Shown: piece after piece, positions 41,711 through 51,400 of the stretch
Position numbering within the stretch: the stretch's first letter is position 1
Layout: each line of letters opens with the position of its first letter
NCBI GenBank assembly: GCA_001897435.1
Contig: MKSV01000003.1
Location: 248,001 to 312,000 of the forward strand
Length of the DNA: 64,000 nucleotides
Reading direction: 5' to 3'
Origin: Acidobacteriales bacterium 59-55
GTDB taxonomy: Bacteria; Acidobacteriota; Terriglobia; Terriglobales; Acidobacteriaceae
The notes under the pieces: model-generated
Seen by the model: the letters and a program-made list of their open reading frames with translations, nothing else
What the model was told of the DNA's origin: nothing
Database searches by the model: none
Translations under genes and position numbers: made by a program

Positions 41711-42100
41711 ATGCCCCGTGTAAAACGGAGTACAAAACGCAATGACCGGCGCAAGAAGATTCTCAAGCGCGCCAGCGGTTACTTCCTCACCAAATCCAAG
41801 CTCTACCAGGCAGCGCAGGAGGCCGTCGAGCGCGGACTCATGTTCGCCTACACCGGCCGCAAACAGAAGAAGCGCCAGTTCCGCGCCCTCTGGATCGTCC
41901 GCATCAACGCGGCCTGCCGCATCAATGGCATGAGCTACTCGACCTTCATCAACGGCCTCAAGCTGGCCGGCAACGGCCTCGATCGCAAGATCCTTGCCGA
42001 CATCGCCGCCAACGACGCCGCCGGGTTCGCCGCTCTCGCCGAGCAGGCCAAGGGTGCCCTGAAGGCAGCCAAGGACGCACGCGCGGCAACTGCTGCATAA
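41711..42100 (+). CDS. rplT: 50S ribosomal protein L20
   Basis: 129 residues. It opens [20 protein letters not shown] and [20 protein letters not shown], with [20 protein letters not shown] and [20 protein letters not shown] following, the standard L20 sequence. L20 is needed early in 50S assembly. The C-terminus has an extra Ala/Lys-rich tail ([16 protein letters not shown]) beyond the usual 118 residues. AAGGAG is six bases before the ATG. Transcription stops at the strong hairpin at 42122-42156. Confidence 0.97.
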   Translation: MPRVKRSTKRNDRRKKILKRASGYFLTKSKLYQAAQEAVERGLMFAYTGRKQKKRQFRALWIVRINAACRINGMSYSTFINGLKLAGNGLDRKILADIAANDAAGFAALAEQAKGALKAAKDARAATAA

Positions 42101-42121
42101 AGACCTGCCGACAGGTAATGG

Positions 42122-42156
42122 AAGAGGCACGGCTTAGGCCGTGCCTCTTGCTTTTT
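42122..42156 (+). terminator. Rho-independent terminator after rplT
   Basis: A perfect 12-bp stem (AAGAGGCACGGC with GCCGTGCCTCTT) around a TTAG loop is followed by GCTTTTT. It ends the rpmI-rplT unit. Confidence 0.92.
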
Positions 42157-42192
42157 ACAAATCGCCTCTCTTCAATCGACTATCCTAGGCAC

Positions 42193-43569
42193 ATGCCCAC
42201 CGATTCAGGAACCACGCCGGGACTGGACTTCCGCACACCGGATGAGCCGTTTACGGGCAAGGCTCCCTTCGAGTCCTGGGGCCGCTATCCGAACTACAAC
42301 GCCAACGTGGTTCGCCTGCACTGGCAGAGCGACTATCCCGCCGTCGCCAGCGGGATGCACAACGGCGTTCTGCCCGTCGGCATGGGCCGCAGCTACGGCG
42401 ACGTCTGCCTGCTCAGGGACGGTAACCTGCTTGACACTACCGGCCTGAACCGGCTCATCGACTTCGATCCCGAGACCGGACTGCTCACCGCCGAGGCAGG
42501 AACGACGCTGGCACAGATCCTCGACTTCACGGTTCCGCGAGGCTTCTTCCTTCCGGTCACGCCCGGCACCGGGCAGGTGACCCTGGGCGGAGCCATTGCC
42601 AACGATGTTCACGGCAGAAATCACCGCACCGCCGGGACCTTCGGCTGCCATGTCACGCAGTTCGAGCTGCTCCGCTCCGACGGCGAGCAGAAGCTCTGCT
42701 CTCACACCGAAAATCCTGACTTCTACGCCGCGACCATCGGCGGACTTGGCCTCACCGGGCTGATCTCGTGGGCGCAGCTAAGGCTCAGGCCCATCGTCTC
42801 GCGCCGGATCGACTACGAGGGCATCCAGTTCCACGGCATCGGCGAGTTCCTCGATCTCGTGCAGCAGAGCCGGGACACTGAGTACACCGCAAGCTGGATC
42901 GACTGCGCCTCCACAGGCAGGAACTTCGCTCGCGGAGTCTTCATGCAGGGCGACCACTCGACAAAGAGAGACGACCTCAGGCCTTCGTCCGATGCGAAGC
43001 TGGCCTTTCCCTTTAACGTTCCCGGCTTCGCGCTCAATCGCCTCACGTCCCGATTGGCCAATGCCGCGCTCTTTCACAAGCAGATGCACGAGCGTGTCGT
43101 CTCCGAACAGGACTACCGGGCCTTCTTCTATCCGCTCGACAAGGTGCTCCGCTGGAACCGCATGTACGGCAAGCGCGGCCTGCTCCAGTTCCAGTGCGTG
43201 ATTCCCGAGGACAACGCGCGCGACGGCATCACGGCCATTCTCAAGGAGATCGCAAAGTCCGGGATGGCCAGCTTTCTCGCGGCGCTGGGGGTCTTCGGCG
43301 ATGTGCAGTCACCCGGCCTGATGAGCTTCCCGCTGCCGGGAATTACGCTGGCGCTCGACTTCCCCATCAAGCCGGAGAAAAGCTTTGCTCTCTTCGGGCG
43401 GCTGGGAGAGATGACCCGCGAGCTCGGCGGCCGCCTCTATCCGGCCAAGGACGCGACCATGACCGCGGCACAGTTTCAATCGTTCTATCCGCAATGGCAG
43501 CAGCTTGCGCGCTATCGCGATCCCCAACTCACCTCCAGCTTCTGGGAGCGAGTGACCCCAAATTCTTAA
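42193..43569 (+). CDS. FAD-binding oxidoreductase, DprE1-like
   Basis: 458 residues of the VAO/PCMH flavoprotein fold. VLPVGMGRSYGDVCLLRDG and GTGQVTLGGAIANDVHGRNH are FAD-binding stretches, and the arrangement is close to DprE1, which oxidises decaprenylphosphoryl-ribose at C2'. ALDFPIKPEKSFALFGRLGE and YPAKDATMTAAQFQSFYPQW near the C-terminus also fit. The next gene is a DprE2-like reductase, the usual partner that completes epimerisation to the arabinosyl lipid. The frame is open to 42118 over the terminator, so ATG 42193 is the real start. The natural sugar-lipid in this organism is unknown. Confidence 0.82.
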   Translation: MPTDSGTTPGLDFRTPDEPFTGKAPFESWGRYPNYNANVVRLHWQSDYPAVASGMHNGVLPVGMGRSYGDVCLLRDGNLLDTTGLNRLIDFDPETGLLTAEAGTTLAQILDFTVPRGFFLPVTPGTGQVTLGGAIANDVHGRNHRTAGTFGCHVTQFELLRSDGEQKLCSHTENPDFYAATIGGLGLTGLISWAQLRLRPIVSRRIDYEGIQFHGIGEFLDLVQQSRDTEYTASWIDCASTGRNFARGVFMQGDHSTKRDDLRPSSDAKLAFPFNVPGFALNRLTSRLANAALFHKQMHERVVSEQDYRAFFYPLDKVLRWNRMYGKRGLLQFQCVIPEDNARDGITAILKEIAKSGMASFLAALGVFGDVQSPGLMSFPLPGITLALDFPIKPEKSFALFGRLGEMTRELGGRLYPAKDATMTAAQFQSFYPQWQQLARYRDPQLTSSFWERVTPNS

Positions 43570-43587
43570 ATCGAATCGACCAGACCT

Positions 43588-44352
43588 ATGAGTAACACCG
43601 ACACCGATACAGCACCTCGCAAGATTCTCGTTCTTGGCGCAACCTCCGGCATTGCCGAGGCCACATGCCGCATCTGGGCCGCAGAAGGCGCCCGGCTCTT
43701 CCTTGTGGCGCGCAACGCAGAGAGGCTGGCCGCGGTGGCCGCCGACCTGCGGACGCGCGGCGCCAGCTACGTCGATACGGCGGTCGCCGACCTCGACGAC
43801 ACCGACCGTCACCCGGCGCTGCTGGCCCATGCTGTCAACTCGCTGACCGGAATGGATATCGCCTATCTTGCCCACGGCATTCTGGGCGACCAGGCCAAGG
43901 CCGAGCAGGACTTCAACGCTGCCGCGCAGATCATCTATACCGACTTCATGGCTCCAGTCTCGCTGCTGACCTGGCTGGCCAACTTCTGCGTCCAGCGCCA
44001 CGCGGGCACGCTAGCCGTCATCTCTTCGGTCGCAGGCGACCGGGGACGGAGGTCCAACTATCTTTACGGCTCGGCCAAGGCCGGCCTGTCGGAATTTCTA
44101 AGCGGGCTGCGCAACCGGGTGGATCGCGAGGGCGTCACCGTACTCACCATCAAGCCCGGTCCGGTGAAGACAGCCATGACCTTCGGCGTCAAAGGCAGCT
44201 ATCGGTTCGCCGACGCCGACGCGGTGGCCGCTTCGATCGCCAGGGCTATCGACAAACAGCGGGATGTTCTCTACGTGCCGTTCCGCTGGCAGCCGATCAT
44301 GTTCGTTCTTCGGCATCTTCCGGAGCGCGTCTTCAAGAAACTCAGTCTGTAA
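43588..44352 (+). CDS. Short-chain dehydrogenase, DprE2-like
   Basis: 254 residues of the SDR family. The nucleotide loop is ILVLGATSGIAEATCRIWA, and the catalytic Ser, Tyr and Lys are in VISSVAGDRGRRSNYLYGSAKAG. That motif, with RRSNYLYGSAKAGL, is close to DprE2, which reduces the 2'-keto intermediate made by DprE1. It starts 18 bases after the DprE1-like gene, in the same direction, so the two form an operon and likely a two-step epimerase. The last residues (RWQPIMFVLRHLPERVFKKL) form a hydrophobic and basic helix that may touch the membrane, useful for a polyprenyl substrate. Confidence 0.82.
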   Translation: MSNTDTDTAPRKILVLGATSGIAEATCRIWAAEGARLFLVARNAERLAAVAADLRTRGASYVDTAVADLDDTDRHPALLAHAVNSLTGMDIAYLAHGILGDQAKAEQDFNAAAQIIYTDFMAPVSLLTWLANFCVQRHAGTLAVISSVAGDRGRRSNYLYGSAKAGLSEFLSGLRNRVDREGVTVLTIKPGPVKTAMTFGVKGSYRFADADAVAASIARAIDKQRDVLYVPFRWQPIMFVLRHLPERVFKKLSL

Positions 44353-44400
44353 TGCCATTCATACCGGTGTAAATACGGGTGCAAAACAAGGAGAGTGTCG

Positions 44401-45294
44401 ATGTCGAAGGTTGAAAAGTCGGGGAAGATTGCCGGTCGGGTTCTGGCGCTGATAGCCGTACTGACGATGGCGACGAGATGCCTGAACGCGCAGCAGCCGT
44501 CGTGGACGGAGCCGTTCCCGCCGCACAGGATCGCGGGCAACCTGTACTACGTGGGCAGCAGGGACCTGGCCTCCTATCTGATCGTGACACCCCAGGGCAA
44601 CATCCTGATCAACAGCAGCCTTGAAAGTTCGCCGCCTCTTATTCGACAGAGTGTCGAGAAGCTGGGGTTCAAGTTCAGCGATACCAAAATTTTGCTGATC
44701 AGCCATGCGCACTGGGACCATGACGCAGGCAGCGCCCAGATTCTGAAGCAGACCGGCGCGAAGTACATGGTGATGGCTGAGGATGTCCCCGTAGTAGAGT
44801 CGGGCGGCAGAAAAGACTTTCACTACGGCAAGTCGCCCGAGGATCTTTACCCGCCGGCCAAGGTAGACCGGGTGCTCCACGATGGCGATGAGGTGCGTCT
44901 GGGCGGCACGGTTCTGACGGCGCACCTGACGCCGGGCCACACCAAGGGCTGCACCACATGGACGATGAAGGTCGTGGACGGCGGCAAGAGCTACAACGTC
45001 GTAATCATCGGCAGCCCTAACGTGAATCCGGGGTATAAGCTGGTGGGCAACAAGGCCTATCCGCAGATTGCGCAGGACTACGAAAAGACCTTCCGGGTGC
45101 TGAAGTCGCTGCCCTGCGACATCTTCCTGGGAGCGCACGGCGGCTACTACGGCATGGTGGCGAAGTATGCGCGGCTGAAGCAGGAAGGGATGAAGGTCTT
45201 CGTCGATCCGCAGGGATACAAGGATTACGTCGCCGACAGGGAGCGGGCGTTTCGGACGGAGTTGGCGAAGCAGACCAAAGCGAAGGGATTGTGA
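44401..45294 (+). CDS. Subclass B3 metallo-beta-lactamase-type hydrolase
   Basis: 297 residues with an N-terminal signal peptide (IAGRVLALIAVLTMATRCLNA). Metal ligands follow the B3 pattern: HAHWDH (His102, His104, Asp106, His107), His180 in TPGHTKGC and His246 in GAHGGYYG; Ser205 takes the place of the third-site Cys of B1 enzymes, as is usual for B3. Typical B3 stretches such as GNLYYVGSRDLASYLIVTPQGNILIN are present. Periplasmic beta-lactam hydrolysis is plausible; soil Acidobacteria often carry such genes on the chromosome. AAGGAG lies eight bases before ATG 44401. It is not near any known mobile element. Confidence 0.88.
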   Translation: MSKVEKSGKIAGRVLALIAVLTMATRCLNAQQPSWTEPFPPHRIAGNLYYVGSRDLASYLIVTPQGNILINSSLESSPPLIRQSVEKLGFKFSDTKILLISHAHWDHDAGSAQILKQTGAKYMVMAEDVPVVESGGRKDFHYGKSPEDLYPPAKVDRVLHDGDEVRLGGTVLTAHLTPGHTKGCTTWTMKVVDGGKSYNVVIIGSPNVNPGYKLVGNKAYPQIAQDYEKTFRVLKSLPCDIFLGAHGGYYGMVAKYARLKQEGMKVFVDPQGYKDYVADRERAFRTELAKQTKAKGL

Positions 45295-45319
45295 AGCCAC
45301 GTCCGTCGCTGAAGATCCT

Positions 45320-45910
45320 CTAAGGTGTGGGTGGAAACTTCAGAGTTGCATGTGCGTGCTGCAACAGAGAGGGATTCCATCCATCCGTTGAATGGACGGC
45401 GAGAATGATGAGGCCGGGATACTGCTCGAGGAGTTGCAGAAAAGCGCTGCTGCGACCCAGCTCGTCGGCAGATGCGTCGGCATATCTGTCGTGACTGTCC
45501 TGAACGCTCGTGCGCTTATCGAAGAGTGCGTCGGCTTCATCGAACAAGAGGATGGCTCCGGTGGCAGCGGAAGAATGCAGGAGCTGCGTGAGGACGTTGA
45601 TGGTATCACCTGCGTGTTGGCTCACCAGTGCGCTGAGATCAATCCGATTGAGCTCCCGATGCAGACTGCCGGCCAGTGATTGTGCAGCGACAACCTTGGC
45701 AGCGTCGTCAGGACCGGTGAAGAAGGTGATGGTTCCCGTCTGCGCGGCCGCAACGGAGGCGTTCTGACAAAATTGAGCAGCCAATGTCTGAATCGTCTGA
45801 AGTTGAGGCGGCGATGACGTCTGAGGAGCAGCATTCGCGGCGGGCGCAATCTTTTCGGCGAGACTGGCGAGGTCGCGAGATGAGTTTGCGAGATTGCGAA
45901 GGTCGGTCAT
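45320..45910 (-). CDS. Orphan AAA-type ATPase homologue with degenerate Walker A
   Basis: 196 residues. It is similar in layout to the AAA ATPases of extracellular contractile injection systems (RIDLSALVSQHAGDTINVLTQLL, then GAILLFDEADALFDKRTSVQDSHDRYAD), with a perfect Walker B, LLFDEADALF. The Walker A, expected near residues 65-73, reads FTGPDDAAKV instead of GxxxxGKT, so the P-loop Gly-Lys-Thr are lost, and sensor 1 is replaced by AVHSTDGW. It should not hydrolyse ATP normally. It starts 27 bases after the OPT gene stop in the same direction, so it may ride on that transcript. No tail or baseplate genes are nearby. AGAGGG is about seven bases before the ATG. Confidence 0.6.
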   Translation of the reverse strand: MTDLRNLANSSRDLASLAEKIAPAANAAPQTSSPPQLQTIQTLAAQFCQNASVAAAQTGTITFFTGPDDAAKVVAAQSLAGSLHRELNRIDLSALVSQHAGDTINVLTQLLHSSAATGAILLFDEADALFDKRTSVQDSHDRYADASADELGRSSAFLQLLEQYPGLIILAVHSTDGWNPSLLQHAHATLKFPPTP

Positions 45911-45937
45911 GACGTCCCTCTTTCTGAAAGCTAAGAA

Positions 45938-48229
45938 TTATTTCCTGGCCGAGGTATCATCGAGCGGCTTGCGAGCGAAGTAATAGAGCGAGAAGGCCAG
46001 CAGAGCAAACATGATGACGCTGACCCAGTCGTGGTAGAGGGGGTTGTGGTCGCTGAAGCGAGGGAGCATCTTTTCAGTGGCAGCTTCGTAGAGTCTTGCG
46101 CCGACTCCCATAAGGCCGACGATGCCGCCAGCTGCGATCAGCCCCGAAGCATAGAGTGAGCCGGAGCTAATCTCGGAGTTGGAGTCGAGTGCGTCGGCAG
46201 GGATAGGCAGGCCGGTATCGGGATCGATCGCTGCCGGAGCAGAGGCTGCGCGTTTTTCGAGAGCGCGGTCGACCATCCAGCGCATGACGCCGCCGATAAA
46301 GATCGCCAGCGTCGTTGCGATCGAGAGGTAGGCTCCCACGGCGAAGGTGAGGCTGCGGATGCCGAGGAGTTCGATGCCGATCACCAAAGCGACGCCCAGC
46401 AGCACCAGACCCCAGGGTAGCTTGTGGCTGAGGATGCCGTTGATGACCGTGGCCATGAGACGGCCCTGCGGCGCGGCGGCCTTCTCGCTGCCGATACCCT
46501 GCACCCACTGGATCTCGATCTCCTGCGTCTGCGGATTGTAGAGATACTTGCCGTCCTGAAGGGTGGACGAGCCGATGGCGTTGAGCAGAACGTATCGCCG
46601 CGTATTGTCCACCTCTGTATGGGTGGGATTGTCGGTATCGTGCGAGGTCAGGGTGAGGTGATCGCGCTTGAAATTGCCTTCGCTCTGCACGCCATCGGGA
46701 AGCGCCGAGAGCGAGAAGGCAATAGGCTTCTGCATGCGCTGAAAGGTCTCGAGGCCGGTGTTCATGGCGTTGAGCGTGGCTCCGATGGAGAAGACCGAGA
46801 CGATGACGCCGATCATGATGGCAACCTGCTGTTTCCAGGGCGTCGCTCCGATAAGAAAGCCGGTCTTGAGATCCTGCGAGGTATCGCCCGCATTCGAGGC
46901 GGCGATGCAGACGATGCCGCCGATCGTGATCGCAAGCGCACCGAAGGCCGGAGCGGTCCAGCCGCGGACCAGAAAGATGGCCGCAGTGGCCATCAACGTG
47001 GCAATCGTCATGCCGGAGACGGGCGAGGCGCTGCTGCCGACGATGCCGACAATGCGGGCGCTAACCGTCACAAATAAGAATCCGAAGACGACGACCAGCA
47101 ACGCCGCGGCAAGATTGGCCAGCGCACCGACCTGCGCTCCCGGAACGGGATGGAACTGGAGGAAGGCCCACATGAGGACGATCAGCAGAACACTGCCGCC
47201 CAGCACAATCGGCATGGGGATGTCGCGTTCGGTGCGGATGACTTTGGCTGACGCGGCCCCTTTGCCGGCGCGGGTTTTGCCCATGCTGCCGAGACCTTCG
47301 GTGAGCGCAGAGACTATCGTCGGCGCTGTCCTCAGCAGCGTAATAAGACCGGAGGCAGCGACGGCCCCAGCGCCCATGGGGCGAACGTAGGTGCTCCAAA
47401 GGTCGGAGGGCGTCATGTTGCTGATGAGGGTGGTTCCGGGATAGATGGGGCTGCTGAGGTGCGAGCCGAAGAAGTAGATCGCCGGCATCAGCACCAGCCA
47501 CGAGAAAACGCCCCCGGCGAGCATCACCGCCGAGACGCGGAGGCCAATGATGTAGCCGACGCCGAGATACTCGGAGGTGCAGTCGGCGCGGATGGCGGAG
47601 CCTTTGAGAAGGTGCTGCGACCCGAGGTCAGGCTGATAGTCGGGCTGCGAGGGCCAGAGCGAAAAGAGGTTGTCGTTCTGAAAGAGCGTGTAGAGGCCGC
47701 CCAGGCCGAGGCCGAGGAAGACCCGGCTGGCGAAGCTGCCGCCGCGCTCGCCGGCTTCGAGGACGTCGGCGCAGGCCGTGCCTTCGGGGTAGGTCAGGCT
47801 GCCGTGCTCTTCGACGATGAGCTGGCGGCGCAGCGGGATCATGAACAGGACGCCCAGCCAGCCGCCGAACAGCGCAAGCGCGAAGATTCTCGTGCTCTCG
47901 AGATCAAAGCCCAGAAAGATGAGCGCGGGCAGGGTAAAGATGACGCCGGAGGCGATCGACTGGCCAGCGTTGCCGGTGGTCTGGACGATGTTGTTCTCAA
48001 GGATGCTGGCGCGGCCAAAGGCGCGCAGGATGCTGATGGAGAGTACCGAAATGGGAATCGACGCGGCTACGGTCAGCCCGGCGCGGAGGCCGACATAGAC
48101 CGTGACCGCGCCGAAGAGAACACCGAACAGACCGCCCAAGATAAGGGCGCGAGGCGTCAGCTCTCGTCGGGATTCACCGGCGGGGACGAAGGGCTGGTAG
48201 GCGGGTTTGTTGATGGTGGGTGTTGCCAT
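45938..48229 (-). CDS. OPT-family oligopeptide or metal-chelate transporter
   Basis: 763 residues from ATG 48229, with about 14 to 16 membrane helices. It begins FVPAGESRRELTPRALILGG, contains SIPISVLSISILRAFGRASI and NIVQTTGNAGQSIASGVIFT, and ends with RKPLDDTSARK after the last helix; the pattern matches the OPT family (bacterial EspB/OptA-type). OPT proteins carry peptides, glutathione or metal-peptide complexes with protons. The frame is open to 48445, but the signal GGGGGAG nine bases before ATG 48229 and the start of similarity favour the shorter form. The AAA-type gene follows 27 bases later. Confidence 0.92.
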   Translation of the reverse strand: MATPTINKPAYQPFVPAGESRRELTPRALILGGLFGVLFGAVTVYVGLRAGLTVAASIPISVLSISILRAFGRASILENNIVQTTGNAGQSIASGVIFTLPALIFLGFDLESTRIFALALFGGWLGVLFMIPLRRQLIVEEHGSLTYPEGTACADVLEAGERGGSFASRVFLGLGLGGLYTLFQNDNLFSLWPSQPDYQPDLGSQHLLKGSAIRADCTSEYLGVGYIIGLRVSAVMLAGGVFSWLVLMPAIYFFGSHLSSPIYPGTTLISNMTPSDLWSTYVRPMGAGAVAASGLITLLRTAPTIVSALTEGLGSMGKTRAGKGAASAKVIRTERDIPMPIVLGGSVLLIVLMWAFLQFHPVPGAQVGALANLAAALLVVVFGFLFVTVSARIVGIVGSSASPVSGMTIATLMATAAIFLVRGWTAPAFGALAITIGGIVCIAASNAGDTSQDLKTGFLIGATPWKQQVAIMIGVIVSVFSIGATLNAMNTGLETFQRMQKPIAFSLSALPDGVQSEGNFKRDHLTLTSHDTDNPTHTEVDNTRRYVLLNAIGSSTLQDGKYLYNPQTQEIEIQWVQGIGSEKAAAPQGRLMATVINGILSHKLPWGLVLLGVALVIGIELLGIRSLTFAVGAYLSIATTLAIFIGGVMRWMVDRALEKRAASAPAAIDPDTGLPIPADALDSNSEISSGSLYASGLIAAGGIVGLMGVGARLYEAATEKMLPRFSDHNPLYHDWVSVIMFALLAFSLYYFARKPLDDTSARK

Positions 48230-48410
48230 TCGTTGATTCTCCCCCGCTGCTAAAGCAATGTATGCGGCTGGATGGGAGTTTATCAGCGCGACGCGGCGTC
48301 GGGCGCGATTCACGCCGACGAAAAGGGGTTGCCACCTGTAAAGGGGCAACCCTAACGATTTCGATGATGGTTTTGGATGCCGGACGGGTGAACCGCCGGC
48401 ATCCAGCGGG

Positions 48411-51400
48411 TTAGAACTCGATGCGTCCGCTGAGTTGGATAGCACGGCTACGGTTGGCCTGTCCGCCGGAGACCTGGCCGAAGCTCGAGTTGCCGAACGA
48501 CGTGCTGGAGACCGAGAACTGGGTATGGTTGGTGACGTTGTACATGTCGGCCTGGAGGCTCAGCCTGGACGACTCCGACAGATGGAGGCCGAAGCTGCGG
48601 CGAAGGCTGATGTCCAGGTTGTAGTTTCCAGGACCGTACAGGTTATAGGGAGCCGTGCGCGCCGTGTTGCCGAAGATGTAAGCCGGAGTCGTGGTGAATG
48701 CGTTCGAGTCAATAAAGGAGATTTTGTTGAAGTTGGTACGCGTCACGCCCTCACCCCACTTGCCGTTCTGGCGCGCGTTGCCACCGGCGGTATAGGCAGG
48801 ATTGTAGGTCGGCATGCAGGTGGCCTGTGCAGGATTAGTTCCGCAGCTCGCAGCCGTGATGGCCAGGGGCGAGCCGGAGAACGCCTGGAAGATCTCGGAG
48901 AACTTGAAGCCTCCGAAGATGGCGCGCTGCCAGGCATTGTTGGCCAGAACCGACCGGCCAATGGGAAGATCCCAGACGCCGGTGACGACCACATGCTGCG
49001 GCTGGTTGCTGGTAGACACCGAACGCTCGATGGCATCCTGAGCATAAGCTTTGCCATTGCCGGAGAAAGCTGCTGGAATGGCATAGCCGGTGCGGAAGGT
49101 ACCGCCGTTGTCGATTGACCGCGACCAGGTGTAGTTGGCCATAAACGTAAGGCCATGCGACGGGCGCATGTTCAACTGAACCTGCAATGCGTGATAGTTG
49201 GAGTTCGCCACCTGGCCGAAGCTGTCGCTGACGGACTGGAACGGGAAGGGCTTCAGCGCCGTCGCGAGCGACTGCTTGGTGTTGAAGTTCGCCGGGCAAG
49301 GCAGGTTGTTGGCGACGCAGAAGGCCGTCTCCGCCGAGCCGGTGAGGCTCAGGTTCGAGCCGAGGGAAAGGTACTTGGGGTCAAGCTGATTGGCCCAGTA
49401 GCCGCGGGCGTTGCTGCCATCAGCGGGCAGGAAGTGTCCTTGCGAACCCACGTAGCTGATGGTCGAGGTAAAGGCGTCGGTCCACTGGTGCTGGAAGCCG
49501 AAGCTCCAATTGATATACTGCGGCGCGCGGCCACCCAGGTAGGGATCGGCATAGCCCATACCCGAGGGCGTGCCGCTATAGGCGCTGTTGGTGGTGTAGC
49601 CGGTTCCATAGGCCGGGCCTGAATCGCGACCGGCGGCGGGTGCGAAGTCCGGGAAGGCGCTGTTGGTGCCGGTCAGCGGGAAGGTGCTGAGTAGTTGGCC
49701 GTTGGGAGAGAAGCTCGGTGCCGCCGAGAAGCCGAGTGTTCCAGTGCCGGTGCTCGACTGATTGCCGCCGCCAACCGCGTTGCCGTGCGTATACATGACA
49801 CCGTAGCTGGCATGGATGACCGTTTTTGGATCAATCTGATAGGCCAGGCCGATGCGCGGTCCGATGTTCTTCATGTAGTTGTTGACCGGGGAGGAGCAAT
49901 TGCATGTATTGGCCCCATTTCCGGTGTACTGCAGCGCGCCCTTCATACCCGTGATCGGGTTATCCAGGTTGGGATTGAAGAAACTCATGTTGCCATGCAC
50001 CTCGCGGTACGACGGGAAGAAGTCGTAGCGAAGACCCAGATCGAGCGTGAGCTTCGGCGTGACCTTCCAGTTGTCCTGAATGTAAGGTGAGATAGCGCGG
50101 AACCGGGCGCCAAACTCCTGCACCAGGTATTGGGTGAGACTGCCCTTGTCGATCTGGCCGATCAGGAAGCTCGCGTAAGCGAGGCCAGTGTTCGAAGTGG
50201 CCGCGTAGGAGGGCTTCGCATTGCTCGATGCGTTGAGCGCCGCCGTCTCCGTAACGGCATTGGCGAGGGTGAGAGGCGTAGCGCCGCCACTTGCCGGCGT
50301 CGTCTGATACAGAAGCCATGCAAGCTGTCCGCCGAAGGTGAACGAGTGCTTGCCCACCACCCACTGCACGTTGTCGAGCAGAGTGTAATTCTCCGCAATG
50401 GTGCGGTTCGCGGTGGTGCCGCCCCAGTTCGTCGGCGCATTAGTACCGCTGAAGGTGACGATGGGGAAGGTATCCTGCGCCTGTCCGGACGGCAGGTTGG
50501 TCAACCCCATGGCCGTCGCCGCATACGTAGGCGACTGGTTGGCATTGATCGTCGGGCCATCGTAGCGGGCATACCCATATTTGAACTGGTTGACCACGTG
50601 CGGCGTGAAGATGTGGGTATCCTCAATAATTCCGACTGCGGTCTTCGGCGCGTAGGCCTGGCCGTAGTTGTAAGGAACGGGGCCGACGTTACGCCCCGAG
50701 GTCGTCTGCCCGACCGGGACCGAGCTGGCCTGGCGGCCGATAGCCGCCAACAAAGAAAGCGTGTTCTTCGAGCTGATGACGTAGTCGATGCGGTCGGTGG
50801 TAGACCAGTTGTTTAGTCCCGTGCCGTTGGGAGCGTTGAAGTTATTCTCCGTGTCCTGGCTGCTGAGCGCCGGCAGATAGCTCTGGAGCTTGAGCGCGAC
50901 CTGCGAGAACTCGCTCGAAGGAATCACGTCGACAGGACCGGTCTGCACCGGATTTCCCCGAGGACCGACGCCGCCGCCCGGGCCATAGCCGTAGCGGTAA
51001 CGGCAGGGGCCGTCGCTGCTGTTGGCCGTGCAGAGTGCCTGCGAGTTGGGATCGAAGATTCCGCCCTTGGCTAGACCAGCGAAATTGCCCGACTGCTGGG
51101 CCAGCGTGGGAAAGGTAATCGCCTTCGGCGTCTGGCTGCTGTAGCGGAAGCCGTTGTAGTTGCCGAAGAAGAAGAGCTTGTTCTTAAGACTAGAGAACGG
51201 AACCAGCGGGCCGCTGAGATTGATGCCGAACTCGTTGCTGTGCTCGACCGGCTTGACCGGCTGGCCGGTGAAGGGGCTAACGACGTTCGCGCCGAAGAAT
51301 CCCCAGGTGTCAAGCGCCGTGTTGCGAAAGAACTCGTAGGCAGCCCCGTGATATTTCAGGCCGCCCTGCTTGACTGTGTAGTTCTGGATGCCCTGCCCTT

